NCBI GenBank assembly: GCA_947630935.1
Contig: CANRJL010000008.1
Location: 1 to 16,014, forward strand
Length of the DNA: 16,014 nt
Source of the DNA: an uncultured Bacilli bacterium
GTDB lineage: Bacteria > Bacillota_I > Bacilli_A > RF39 > UBA660
Direction of reading: 5' to 3'
In this document: positions 1-7,445 of the stretch, piece by piece
Position numbering within the stretch: the first letter of the stretch is position 1
Layout: the number at the start of each line of letters is the position of its first letter
Made by a program: the position numbers and the translations under genes
Notes under the pieces: generated by a model
Told to the model about the DNA's origin: nothing
What the model saw: the letters and a program-made list of their open reading frames with translations, nothing else
Databases searched by the model: none

Positions 1-617
1 GCTCCCATTAATTGAACTTTGGCATCTTGCGGAAATTCTTCGCCATTCATAGCATCTTTGTAAACGCTTTTAAAACGTTTAACTAATTCTTTTAAATCTT
101 CCACATCAAGTTCTGTATCATAAGTAACACCCTTTGCTTCTTTAACTTCGTCAATAATTTTTTCGAAGTATGATTTAGGTACTTCCATAACGACATCAGA
201 ATACATTTGAATAAAACGACGATAAGAATCATAAGCAAATCGTGGGTTATTAGTTTTTTTAGCAAAACCTTCTACAGCTTCATCATTTAAACCTAAGTTT
301 AAGATTGTATCCATCATTCCAGGCATACTTGCTCTTGCTCCAGAACGAACAGATACTAGTAAAGGGTTATTATTATCCCCAAATTTTTTGCCTTGAATTT
401 CTTCTAATTTACTTAAAGCTTCAAAAATTTGATCTTCAATTTCTTTACTAATTTGTTGGTTATTATTGTAATAATCAGTACAAGCTTCAGTTGATATAGT
501 AAATCCTTGGGGAATTGGTAAGCCCAAATTTGTCATTTCAGCTAAATTTGCTCCTTTGCCACCAAGTATATTTCGCATATCTTTATTGCCTTCTTTAAAG
601 GCGTATACAAATTTCAT
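1..617 (-). CDS. ppdK: Pyruvate, phosphate dikinase, N-terminal part (cut by window edge)
   Basis: Cytosolic enzyme interconverting pyruvate, ATP and phosphate with phosphoenolpyruvate, AMP and pyrophosphate, working between glycolysis and gluconeogenesis. I translated the minus strand from the ATG at 617. The 205 complete codons begin MKFVYAFKEGNKDMRN and run open to base 1. The ATP-grasp nucleotide-binding region is recognisable: GGKGANLAEMTNLGLPIPQG at about residues 19-38, and the family signature VSVRSGARASMPGMMDT at about residues 92-108. Full-length family members have about 870-880 residues, so the phosphohistidine and PEP-binding domains lie outside. A GGAG-type ribosome site (631-636) precedes the ATG by a rather long 13 bases. 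A sigma-A promoter sits at 650-678. The family call is firm; only the remainder of the gene is unseen. Confidence 0.95.
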   Translation of the reverse strand, partial: MKFVYAFKEGNKDMRNILGGKGANLAEMTNLGLPIPQGFTISTEACTDYYNNNQQISKEIEDQIFEALSKLEEIQGKKFGDNNNPLLVSVRSGARASMPGMMDTILNLGLNDEAVEGFAKKTNNPRFAYDSYRRFIQMYSDVVMEVPKSYFEKIIDEVKEAKGVTYDTELDVEDLKELVKRFKSVYKDAMNGEEFPQDAKVQLMG

Positions 618-649
618 AATAATTATATTTCTCCTCTCTCGTATCCATA

Positions 650-678
650 ATTATAAAAAGAAAACATTTTTATTTCAA
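650..678 (-). promoter_or_regulatory. Sigma-A promoter for ppdK
   Basis: On the minus strand, TTGAAA (673-678) and TATAAT (650-655) are separated by exactly 17 bases. They lie between the DUF2207 gene and ppdK, about 33 bases upstream of the ppdK start codon. Confidence 0.7.
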
Positions 679-715
679 GAAAAAAAAGACGATTAGGCAT
701 TTGCTTGACTTATTT

Positions 716-2593
716 TTAGAAGCCTCTGCCCCCGCCTCCGCCTCCACCGAAGCCACTGCCACTTGAAAAACCGCCACCTAAACCGTTTCCACTAGGACTT
801 TTGCTATCTCTTAAGGCTGTTGTATTAGCGCTTGATATAGAATTATTTACTATAATAGTTAAATGATTAGCTATATGATAGTCGGGAAAATATATATACG
901 AATTATTATAATATGCTGGATATTCACTTATTTTAGTATTCATTGATTTTTCAACTTCTTTAGCAAGACCAAAAATAGTAGCATATACTAAATATTTTTC
1001 CCATAATACTATTTCAGGTAATTCCTTTTCACTAAAATTACCAAAATCTTTTAAAAACTTTTTAAAGGCTAGCCATCTTACATAATGTTCATTGCCTTTT
1101 TTTGTTCTCTTTTTAATCATTAATGAATATATCATATAGATTAAACTTATTGGAAAAACAAGATAACCAAGTAAATAATTAATATGGTAATAAAATACTA
1201 AAAAGCTTATTAAAACGGCTATTAAAAGAAGAAAAATACCACCAACAATCGGAATACCATTTTTTTCATAGAATTCTTGTCGTTCGCCATCTTTGCGAAC
1301 ACAGTTTAACCAATTTGAATATTTACTTTGAAAAGTCATATAAGTTGATGATGATGAAGCATAATTATTTAAATCTTTTGTAGTAAATGTATTTTGTTTG
1401 CCAACATTTTCAAATAGAAAATCTAATAAAACATCTTCCGTATCATTCACACCATCTCGATTTACTAAAGTAAAACGATAATTTTTAGTTTTACTATTGT
1501 CTTTAATTTCTTCAACTTTAATATTCTTTTTGTAGATTAAATTCATAATAGAAGCTGCCATAGCATTAGGTGTAATAGAGCCTTTCATTAAATAATCAAT
1601 GACTTCAACATTATAATCTTCTATAAATTCACGATTATATTGATTTTTAAATGTACTTTTATATTCTTTATCATATTTTAGATATACATAAATCCACCAA
1701 GCAAGTAAGATTAAAAGAAAAGTAATAGATACTATTTTGACAATTTGATAAATTTTTTGGGCAAATCGAATTTCTTCTTCTCTTTTTTGGGCTCTTTTTA
1801 TTTCAGTTTCTAATATTTTAGGAAGAGCTTGTTCTTGGGTACTATTTAAATAAGTGGAATCTCTTATTAATGATTTATCAAAAGTTATTCTTAAATCAAC
1901 AGGATTGTTTTTAGCTAAAGATTTCATTGTTGCCAAAACAGTTTTATTATCTGTTTTATTAATTATTCCAGCAATGTCGCCATGAGCCCAATATCTAAAT
2001 AAGTCACTGTTATCTTCATTTGGTAAATGAACTTTAATTTGCAAATTATTAATTTTATCATCAAAACCATCCCCAATAAATGTCCAATATAATTCGGCTA
2101 TATCTTGATGGAGAACTACTGCACTTTTAATTTTGTATGATAATAAGTAGGCAATTGGTTTGCCAGTTGATTCATAATACATTTTATAACTTTTACCATT
2201 GGAAATACTATTTTCAATGTAATTGGTGTTTTTGGCTTCACTTTCATAATAAACTTTAGTTAAAGGAATAAATATTTCTTCAAATGTATTGTAAGATATT
2301 TCATTTTCAACTTCTTTAGCATAAATTTTCATTTCAGTAATTCCTTTAGCATTATAGATATCGTTATTACTAAAACTGTTAGAATTAGAATTTAAATTAG
2401 TATTTTGATATAAAATATCTCTTATATAACCATGAAATTCCCCATCTAAAACTATTAATTCTTTTACTTGCAAATCACCATTTTCAACGATTGTCGCATC
2501 AATTAAATAATCAATAATATCATAATTTACATATGCTTTTACACTTCCTGAAAAAAGAATAAAAGATAATATTAACCATATTGTTTTTTTCAT
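716..2593 (-). CDS. DUF2207 family membrane protein with Gly-rich tail
   Basis: A 625-residue predicted membrane protein of the DUF2207 family, whose function is unknown. I chose the ATG at 2593, not the longer frame that overlaps lemA, because it has an AAAGGAG site 6 bases upstream and begins a clear signal peptide (MKKTIWLILSF, likely cleavage after VKA near residue 20). The extracytoplasmic DUF2207 region covers roughly residues 25-270. A transmembrane helix follows near 285-310 and a pair of helices near 445-500. The C-terminus is the Gly-rich tail typical of the family (GFGGGGGGGRGF). In many Firmicutes DUF2207 genes adjoin lemA, as here, and a joint role at the envelope is often inferred. 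No clear terminator is seen after it before the ppdK promoter. Confidence 0.85.
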   Translation of the reverse strand: MKKTIWLILSFILFSGSVKAYVNYDIIDYLIDATIVENGDLQVKELIVLDGEFHGYIRDILYQNTNLNSNSNSFSNNDIYNAKGITEMKIYAKEVENEISYNTFEEIFIPLTKVYYESEAKNTNYIENSISNGKSYKMYYESTGKPIAYLLSYKIKSAVVLHQDIAELYWTFIGDGFDDKINNLQIKVHLPNEDNSDLFRYWAHGDIAGIINKTDNKTVLATMKSLAKNNPVDLRITFDKSLIRDSTYLNSTQEQALPKILETEIKRAQKREEEIRFAQKIYQIVKIVSITFLLILLAWWIYVYLKYDKEYKSTFKNQYNREFIEDYNVEVIDYLMKGSITPNAMAASIMNLIYKKNIKVEEIKDNSKTKNYRFTLVNRDGVNDTEDVLLDFLFENVGKQNTFTTKDLNNYASSSSTYMTFQSKYSNWLNCVRKDGERQEFYEKNGIPIVGGIFLLLIAVLISFLVFYYHINYLLGYLVFPISLIYMIYSLMIKKRTKKGNEHYVRWLAFKKFLKDFGNFSEKELPEIVLWEKYLVYATIFGLAKEVEKSMNTKISEYPAYYNNSYIYFPDYHIANHLTIIVNNSISSANTTALRDSKSPSGNGLGGGFSSGSGFGGGGGGGRGF

Positions 2594-2603
2594 GTAATTC
2601 TCC

Positions 2604-2640
2604 TTTTTTATAAAAATTAAGCTTACAATTGTAAGCTTAA
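2604..2640 (-). terminator. Palindrome plus U-run between lemA and the DUF2207 gene
   Basis: A perfect 24-bp palindrome (2617-2640) forms a 10-bp stem with arms TTAAGCTTAC and GTAAGCTTAA around AATT. Its first bases include the lemA stop codon. On the minus strand it is followed by TTTTTA and then the ribosome site of the DUF2207 gene. The G+C-poor stem and short U-run suggest a leaky terminator or an RNA-processing hairpin that sets the LemA to DUF2207 ratio, rather than a full stop. An operator role is also possible. Confidence 0.55.
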
Positions 2641-3191
2641 AATTCAACTTTAACATTTTCTCTTTCAGTATTACTAGCTTCAAAAAATACTTCTTTAACG
2701 AAATGAAACATTTTAGCTATGATATTGCTTGGAAACATATCTACTTTATTATTATATGTTAAAACTGTATCATTATAAAACTGTCTTGCTACAGCAATTT
2801 TATTTTCAGTCTCTTGCAATTCATTTTGTAATTCTAAAAAATTAGTATTTGCTTTTAAATCCGGATAATTTTCAACTAAAGCAAATAACTTAGAAATTGC
2901 TTGAGTTAATTCCTGGTTGGCTTCCATTTTTTCGTTTGGAGTATTAGCGCTTGTATAAGTATTTCTAATTTTAACAATATCTTCTAGAGTTTCTTGCTCA
3001 TGCTTAGCATAACCTTTTACAGTACTTACTAAATTAGGAATAAGGTCAAATCTTCTTTTTAATTGAACGTCTATTTGACTCCACTGGTCTTTAACCCGAT
3101 TTCTAAATTTAACAAGACCATTATAAGTTCCTATGACATATAAAATTAGTAATACTAAAATAACTAAAATTATAATAATCCACGTTGGCAT
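2637..3191 (-). CDS. lemA: LemA family protein
   Basis: A 184-residue LemA family protein, the usual length. It has a very short N-terminus, one membrane helix (about residues 4-22, rich in Ile, Leu and Val) and then a long helical cytosol- or surface-facing domain. The family hallmarks are visible: NGLVKFRNRVKDQWSQIDVQ near 24-43, LKRRFDLIPNLVSTVKGYA near 44-62, ARQFYND near 135-141 and the C-terminal MFPSNIIAKMFHF. LemA's biochemical role is not established; it is frequently paired with DUF2207 or HtpX-like membrane proteins, and the next gene is DUF2207. The ATG at 3191 follows AAAGGA at 8 bases. It has its own promoter after scpB. A palindromic stem-loop overlaps its stop codon. Confidence 0.93.
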   Translation of the reverse strand: MPTWIIIILVILVLLILYVIGTYNGLVKFRNRVKDQWSQIDVQLKRRFDLIPNLVSTVKGYAKHEQETLEDIVKIRNTYTSANTPNEKMEANQELTQAISKLFALVENYPDLKANTNFLELQNELQETENKIAVARQFYNDTVLTYNNKVDMFPSNIIAKMFHFVKEVFFEASNTERENVKVEF

Positions 3192-3223
3192 ACATTCATT
3201 CCTTTCTTATTTATTATTTTAAC

Positions 3224-3251
3224 ATTATAATTTCTGTTTAGCAATTTACAA
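3224..3251 (-). promoter_or_regulatory. Sigma-A promoter for lemA
   Basis: Minus-strand TTGTAA (3246-3251) and TATAAT (3224-3229) are 16 bases apart, just beyond the scpB stop codon and about 32 bases before the lemA ATG. Confidence 0.6.
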
Positions 3252-3256
3252 CAGTT

Positions 3257-3814
3257 TTACAATTCCTTATAAATAGATGTAAATAAATCTTCGTTGCTAT
3301 CATTATTTTCTTCTTTAGTTGTTTTAGGCAAATCTTCTAAAGTTGCTAAACCAAAATAATCTAAAAATTCATGGGTAGTTTTATATAAATTTGGACGGCC
3401 TGGCATACTACTTTTTCCCGATTCTTTAATTAAACCTTTAGCTAATAATTTTCGAATTATATAATCAGAAGCAACACCTCGATAAGCATCAATTTCCGCA
3501 CGAGTTATTGGTTCATTATAAGCAATAATAGCTAAAACTTCTAAGGCTGATTGTGATAAAGTGTTAGTTTCAGGAGTTAAAATTAATTTCTTATAATATG
3601 CTTTATGTTCCTCTTTGGTAGTTAGTTTAAAAGCATTTCCTAAAAATCGAATACGTAAGCCTCGTTCTTTTTTTTCATAATTTTCTTTTAATTTCAAAAG
3701 TAAATCTTTAGCTTCTTCTTTAGTTATTTCTAAAATTTGACTAATTTGTTCTAAAGTAATTCCTTCGTCTCCTACAATAAATAATAAACCTTCTAAAACA
3801 CCAACTAAATTCAC
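3257..3814 (-). CDS. scpB: Segregation and condensation protein ScpB
   Basis: ScpB dimerises and binds the central region of the kleisin ScpA, forming the SMC-ScpAB condensin that compacts and segregates the nucleoid. I prefer the GTG at 3814 (185 residues, VNLVGVLEGLLF) to an ATG ten codons upstream. GGAGGG lies 6 bases before the GTG, the scpA stop ends one base before it, and ScpB proteins typically start with this NLxGxLEGLLF motif. Two winged-helix domains follow. The second carries the conserved TLSQSALEVLAIIAYNEPIT, RGVASDYIIRKLLAKGLI and GRPNLYKTT...DYFGL stretches. The one-base gap to scpA suggests translational coupling. The C-terminal 25 residues are acidic and probably disordered. 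Confidence 0.95.
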   Translation of the reverse strand: MNLVGVLEGLLFIVGDEGITLEQISQILEITKEEAKDLLLKLKENYEKKERGLRIRFLGNAFKLTTKEEHKAYYKKLILTPETNTLSQSALEVLAIIAYNEPITRAEIDAYRGVASDYIIRKLLAKGLIKESGKSSMPGRPNLYKTTHEFLDYFGLATLEDLPKTTKEENNDSNEDLFTSIYKEL

Positions 3815-3815
3815 T

Positions 3816-4538
3816 TTAAACCCTCCAAATCCAAATATTTTCAAAAAGTTTTTGTTGAGTAATTTTTATTGTCCGCTCTTTACTCATTTCTAAAATAGCT
3901 AAAAATGTTGCAATAATTACATCTTTTTCATTTTGGTCAAAAAGTTCCATAAATTCACATTTTTCTTTTTTTTCTAATACTTGCCGTATCCATATTTTTC
4001 TTGATAAAACACTTATTTCCTTTTTCGTAATTTTGGTTTGTTTTGGTTCTTTATAAGAAAGACGCATCATTACTTCAGCAAATGCTTTAGCTAAATCAAC
4101 TTTTGTTAAACCTTGTTCATTAAATAATTCATAATTGTCTTGATAATTTTTTAAATTTTCAGGTAATTTTGTATAAATTTGGCGTCTTTTTTCAGCTAAT
4201 TCTTGAAAATTTTTAGTCATTTCTTTATATTGCTCATATTCTATAATTTTATTTTTTAATTCTTCTTCACTAGCAATATTAAATTCATCATCTTCATTTT
4301 CTTCTTCAACTTTACCAATTAATTTTTTACTTTTAAGATGAATTAAGGTTGATGCCATAATTAAAAAATCGGAAGAAATATCAATATTTAAAGAATTTAA
4401 AGAATGAATATAAGTTAAATATTTATCTATTATTTCACTCATTTTTATTTCATAAATATCAAGTTTGGTTTCTTTTACTAAATGCAGTAAAAGGTCCATA
4501 GGTCCTTCAAAATTTTCGATGTTTATTTGAAACTCCAT
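3816..4538 (-). CDS. scpA: Segregation and condensation protein ScpA (kleisin)
   Basis: The kleisin subunit of SMC-ScpAB bridges the SMC heads and carries ScpB. The start is the ATG at 4538 (240 residues), placed 8 bases after GGAG; an in-frame GTG three codons earlier overlaps that ribosome site and is rejected. The N-terminal SMC-neck-binding domain is clear: FEGPMDLLLHLVKETKLDIY at about residues 10-29, then ISSDFLIMASTLIHLKSKKL near 55-74. An acidic linker (EEENEDDEF) follows, then the ScpB-binding middle segment. The C-terminal winged helix binds the SMC cap and ends in QQKLFENIWIWRV. The length is normal for the family. It is cotranscribed with scpB from a promoter at 4557-4584. Confidence 0.95.
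   Translation of the reverse strand: MEFQINIENFEGPMDLLLHLVKETKLDIYEIKMSEIIDKYLTYIHSLNSLNIDISSDFLIMASTLIHLKSKKLIGKVEEENEDDEFNIASEEELKNKIIEYEQYKEMTKNFQELAEKRRQIYTKLPENLKNYQDNYELFNEQGLTKVDLAKAFAEVMMRLSYKEPKQTKITKKEISVLSRKIWIRQVLEKKEKCEFMELFDQNEKDVIIATFLAILEMSKERTIKITQQKLFENIWIWRV
3821..3826 (-). promoter_or_regulatory. Ribosome binding site that fixes the scpB start
   Basis: GGAGGG on the minus strand lies inside the 3' end of scpA. It is 6 bases before the GTG at 3814 and too far downstream to serve the ATG at 3844, so it decides in favour of the GTG start. Confidence 0.75.
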
Positions 4539-4556
4539 ATTATACACTCCTTTTTT

Positions 4557-4584
4557 ATTATACCGCTAAAAAAAGGTTTTGCAA
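4557..4584 (-). promoter_or_regulatory. Sigma-A promoter for scpA-scpB
   Basis: Minus-strand TTGCAA (4579-4584) and TATAAT (4557-4562) are separated by 16 bases. The -10 lies only about 18 bases upstream of the scpA ATG, giving a short leader that contains the AAGGAG site. Confidence 0.6.
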
Positions 4585-4618
4585 AATAAAAAAGAAATGG
4601 GATATTTTCTTTTTATTT
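4583..4618 (-). terminator. Weak AT-only hairpin after the membrane-anchored unknown gene
   Basis: On the minus strand AAATAAAAAGAAA can pair with TTTCTTTTTTATTT (one bulged base) around an 8-base loop containing CCC. The hairpin overlaps the stop codon at 4613-4615. The stem is almost all A-T, so termination would be weak. Confidence 0.3.
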
Positions 4619-5584
4619 ACATTGATATCCTGATGCACTTAATTCAAAATTAATACTTTTAGCAGGGGTATTTAGTTCATAAAAAGCTTTATTATTTAAA
4701 ATACGTTGATGTTCAGATATTTTTACGTTATTAAGATTTATTGATGCTGAGAAAGAAAAACCAGTTGTCTCAGGATTAATATCAGCTTCAATTCCGGGAA
4801 TAGTTTGATAACTATTGGCTAGGGCTGAATATGTATTTATAGTTTCTTCACTATTATCATTAATTCTAATTGTATCATTAATTGTTGTAAGTAAATATCC
4901 TTTGTCTTCATCTTTAAAAGTATATATTATTGTTTCATTGCTCTTGGTACATGTTAAAAATGGCTGACCACTACTATCAAGATTTTTTAAATCAATAGCA
5001 GGATAATCATTGGCGTTCTTATTGGCAATTACAAGATATGTAGGAGTATTTTCAGCACTTAAATTATTGGTGATAATAAAATTATGAACAGTTGAATTAT
5101 CTAAAATTAATTCTTCTTTATCTATTAAAAATCGTTGCATAAGCATTTTATTTTGACTATAGACTTCAATAAATATTGGGTTATTTACTAAATAATTTAT
5201 CGCACCACTTTCATTAGTTATTGTGACATCTAGTATATTATTATTATAATTAACTACAAAGCGATAATTATCTATCAATGTATTAATCTTATTTGCTAAT
5301 TCTAAATATTGTTCTTCAGCCGGTTCTTCCTCTTTTATATCTTCATTAGTTGAGGTTTGAGGCGTATTACTAGGAGTTACACTTTTTTCTTTAAAAGAAT
5401 CTAGCCAATTCATGAAATATGGTAATGCAAATATTATAACTATTAAACTAAAAAATAAAATTAAGACAAATTTTAAATTATTTTCATTTTCATCAATCGT
5501 ACCAATTGTTGTTGGTGTTAATTCCTGCTGATTTATTTTAACATTTTCATATATATTTTTTTGCTTTTTTGCTTTTTTAGCCAT
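4613..5584 (-). CDS. Membrane-anchored extracytoplasmic protein of unknown function
   Basis: I do not recognise the family. From the ATG at 5584 it has 323 residues; an in-frame GTG three codons upstream overlaps the AGGG ribosome site. The layout is bitopic. A Lys-rich cytoplasmic head (AKKAKKQKN) leads to about 38 residues of tail. One hydrophobic helix follows near residues 39-58 (FVLILFFSLIVIIFALPYF). A low-complexity Ser/Thr/Pro/Glu linker covers about 68-92, and then a roughly 230-residue beta-rich extracytoplasmic domain ends in ASGYQCK. Two cysteines in the outer part (TCTK and the penultimate QCK) might form a disulfide. It lies between scpAB and spoVA but is separated from spoVA by a strong terminator, so cotranscription with the spore operon is unlikely. 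A secreted cell-surface role is inference only. Confidence 0.8.
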   Translation of the reverse strand: MAKKAKKQKNIYENVKINQQELTPTTIGTIDENENNLKFVLILFFSLIVIIFALPYFMNWLDSFKEKSVTPSNTPQTSTNEDIKEEEPAEEQYLELANKINTLIDNYRFVVNYNNNILDVTITNESGAINYLVNNPIFIEVYSQNKMLMQRFLIDKEELILDNSTVHNFIITNNLSAENTPTYLVIANKNANDYPAIDLKNLDSSGQPFLTCTKSNETIIYTFKDEDKGYLLTTINDTIRINDNSEETINTYSALANSYQTIPGIEADINPETTGFSFSASINLNNVKISEHQRILNNKAFYELNTPAKSINFELSASGYQCK

Positions 5585-5610
5585 CTTTTTCACACCCTTT
5601 TATTATTCAT

Positions 5611-5619
5611 ATTGTATCA
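5611..5619 (-). promoter_or_regulatory. Extended -10 element for the membrane-anchored unknown gene
   Basis: Minus-strand TGATACAAT (TGn plus -10) lies about 27 bases before the ATG at 5584. At 17 bases upstream there is only TTTTTT, part of the spoVAE terminator U-tract, so the promoter would rely on its extended -10. Confidence 0.4.
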
Positions 5620-5628
5620 AATTATTAT

Positions 5629-5680
5629 AAAAAAAAAAAGACTAATTTGAAAGCCACTATTAAGAGTTTCTTAATTAATC
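5629..5680 (-). terminator. Terminator of the spoVA operon
   Basis: On the minus strand GATTAATT (5673-5680) pairs with AATTAGTC (5640-5647), with one G-U wobble. An inner GAAA/TTTC pairing follows, and then 11 consecutive T. The first arm contains the spoVAE stop codon. Confidence 0.65.
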
Positions 5681-6025
5681 TTTTGGTTTAAATATTAAAG
5701 CGAATAAAAAAGCAAAAACAGTAGCAGAGACAATTGCAGAACTACATTTTGTTAATAGACCACTAGTTAAGCCTAATATGCCCATTTCATGAAAGCCTTC
5801 ATAAGCTCCTTGGTATAATAAATTACCAAAGTTTGAAATCATCATTGTTGCGCCTGCACCAGACCATTCTATTAATTTAGGATAGATGCCTAAAAAGGCC
5901 AAAAAAGCACCTAAAATAGTAAAAATACTAGTAATATGACCAGGTGTTAACTTAGTGTTATCTAAAAGTATTTGACCCAATAAACAAATAGTACCTCCAA
6001 TTAAAAAGGCATTTAAAAAAATCAT
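5675..6025 (-). CDS. spoVAE: Stage V sporulation protein AE (SpoVAE, short membrane form)
   Basis: A small integral membrane protein of the SpoVA channel, which moves dipicolinic acid (Ca-DPA) into the forespore and releases it at germination. Its 116 residues match the short SpoVAE (SpoVAEb) form. Recognisable stretches are FLIGGTICLLGQILLDNTKL near 7-26 with LTPGHI, GAGATMMISNFGNLLYQGA near 56-74, GILGLTSGLL near 82-91 and the terminal ALIFKPKD. Three or four hydrophobic helices are visible. The ATG overlaps the spoVAD stop by one base (TAATG) and follows GGAGGTT at about 6-8 bases, so it is translationally coupled as the last gene of the operon. A U-tract terminator begins at its stop. Confidence 0.93.
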   Translation of the reverse strand: MIFLNAFLIGGTICLLGQILLDNTKLTPGHITSIFTILGAFLAFLGIYPKLIEWSGAGATMMISNFGNLLYQGAYEGFHEMGILGLTSGLLTKCSSAIVSATVFAFLFALIFKPKD

Positions 6026-6999
6026 TATTCAACCTCCAAACTAACTGCATGAGCAATAGCTGGAATACTTAATTTTTGATTTACATAAACAGCATTATGT
6101 AATGACCCTGTTCCAACTATTAAAATTTTGTGATATTTTTCTTGTTTTAATATTTTATTAAATAGAAATAATGGTAAGGTTACAGGCCCACTTGCTCCAG
6201 CATACATTTTTTGACTTTTAAGATAAATTTCACTTCCCGCGTCACGATGATTTTTTAGAATAATGCGATATGCTTGTTTTAAATATTCTTTTAAGATTTT
6301 TGTTCCAACAGTTCCTAAATCACCAGTTAATATTAAATCATAGTAATCAATTGTTCTATTTAAATCTTTTAAATGGTCAGTAATTACTTTAGCACTTGCA
6401 GGAGCCATTACTGCTCCCATATTAGTAGAGTCTTTGATGCCCATATCAACAACTGTACCAATTGTATAGCTTTCAATTCTTGTTTTACTTTTTTCTTTGG
6501 TTAAAAGAGCTGATACAGCACCGGTAGCTGTTAAAGTTGTAGTTAATGGTTTTGGCGCGCCGTATTCAATAGGAAACCGAAATTGCTTTTCAGCGTGCAA
6601 ATTATGCGAACTTGTAACACAAAGACTATAGCCTTTTCTTTTAGCTTCTAAAAATTCCGAAGCAATAATTAGACTTTCTGGAAAACTAGCACATGCAGAA
6701 TAGACCCCTAAAAAAGGTATTTGATAAAAGCTTGCAGTATAATTAGATACACTGATTTGATTTGATAAATCACCAGCAACTAATAATTCAATATCTTGTT
6801 CAGTTAAATGATTTTGATGAAGAATATTATCAATAACAACTTTTTGCATTTTTATTTCAGCTTGTTCAAAAGTTTTTTCATGATAATAGTAATCATTCAT
6901 TACAATATCAAAATTAGATATAGCCCCTTTAGCTTCAATAGGACCAGCTAAACTAAAACTATCTTTTAAATAAATATTATTTAACTTTTTACTAGCCAT
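6025..6999 (-). CDS. spoVAD: Stage V sporulation protein AD (SpoVAD, DPA-binding)
   Basis: SpoVAD is a thiolase-fold, membrane-associated protein that binds dipicolinic acid on the spore inner membrane and works with SpoVAC and SpoVAE. The 324 residues compare with about 338 in Bacillus. Seen in sequence: GVYSACASFPESL near 98-110, where thiolases carry their nucleophile; SSHNLHAEKQFRFPIEYGAP near 129-148; MGAVMAPASAKVITDHLKDL near 194-213; DLILTGDLGTVGTKIL near 221-236; and GTGSLHN near 296-302. The family is thought to have lost thiolase activity. The ATG at 6999 is 9 bases after GGAG and overlaps the spoVAC end by 8 bases. Nothing is truncated, so the DPA-handling machinery looks intact. 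Confidence 0.95.
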   Translation of the reverse strand: MASKKLNNIYLKDSFSLAGPIEAKGAISNFDIVMNDYYYHEKTFEQAEIKMQKVVIDNILHQNHLTEQDIELLVAGDLSNQISVSNYTASFYQIPFLGVYSACASFPESLIIASEFLEAKRKGYSLCVTSSHNLHAEKQFRFPIEYGAPKPLTTTLTATGAVSALLTKEKSKTRIESYTIGTVVDMGIKDSTNMGAVMAPASAKVITDHLKDLNRTIDYYDLILTGDLGTVGTKILKEYLKQAYRIILKNHRDAGSEIYLKSQKMYAGASGPVTLPLFLFNKILKQEKYHKILIVGTGSLHNAVYVNQKLSIPAIAHAVSLEVE

Positions 7000-7429
7000 A
7001 AATAATCACTCCTAAAATAGCAAAGAAAAAACCACTGATAATACCATATAATAAAACACTTCCGGCTAATTTAAAAAAAGTTGCCCCTAACCCAGTTACT
7101 AAACCATCTTTTTTGGCATCTAAAGCCGAGGATGTAATTGAATGGGCAAAGCCTGTTGTGGGAATTAAAAGACCACAGCCCCATTTAGTTACATAATTAT
7201 CAAAAAAACCTAAAGCTGTTAAAAAAGAACTAATAAAAATGGTTATTATACAAAGCCAGATATAACAATCATTAATTGTCATTCCAAAAGATTGTTCTAA
7301 AATACTAATAATAATTTGCCCAGTAAAAGCTAATAAACCACCACCAATAAATGCTTTAAAAGCTTTATTAGTTTTATTTTCTTTTGGTGTATTTTCTTTT
7401 ACTAATTTTTGATATTTATCTTTATCCAT
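6992..7429 (-). CDS. spoVAC: Stage V sporulation protein AC (SpoVAC)
   Basis: A membrane channel component of SpoVA; in Bacillus SpoVAC behaves as a mechanosensitive channel for DPA release. Its 145 residues are close to the usual 150. A charged Lys-rich head (about residues 1-24) precedes four or five hydrophobic segments. The conserved FIGGGLLAFTGQII (about 27-40), KWGCGLLIPTTGFAHSITSS near 82-101 and GLVTGLGATFFKLAGSVLLYG near 109-129 are clear. The ATG at 7429 follows GGAGG by 6 bases. It is the first gene of the operon and the minimal conserved trio C-D-E is present; spoVAA, AB and AF are absent here. Expression is probably forespore-specific, from the sigma-G-like promoter at 7446-7475. 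Confidence 0.95.
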   Translation of the reverse strand: MDKDKYQKLVKENTPKENKTNKAFKAFIGGGLLAFTGQIIISILEQSFGMTINDCYIWLCIITIFISSFLTALGFFDNYVTKWGCGLLIPTTGFAHSITSSALDAKKDGLVTGLGATFFKLAGSVLLYGIISGFFFAILGVIIYG

Positions 7430-7445
7430 ATTTTACCTCCATTTG

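Noticed and set aside
680..716. Possible terminator after the DUF2207 gene (run of eight T on the minus strand)
   Set aside because: No stem longer than two or three pairs forms upstream of the T-run.
2594..2683. Longer start for the DUF2207 protein overlapping lemA
   Set aside because: The ATG at 2593 has a good ribosome site and begins a signal peptide; the upstream 30 codons read through the palindrome and the lemA 3' end.
5611..5618. GATACAAT as a mother-cell sigma-E -10 for the gene at 4613
   Set aside because: One base off the sigma-E -10 and no matching -35 at the right distance; an extended sigma-A -10 explains it equally well.
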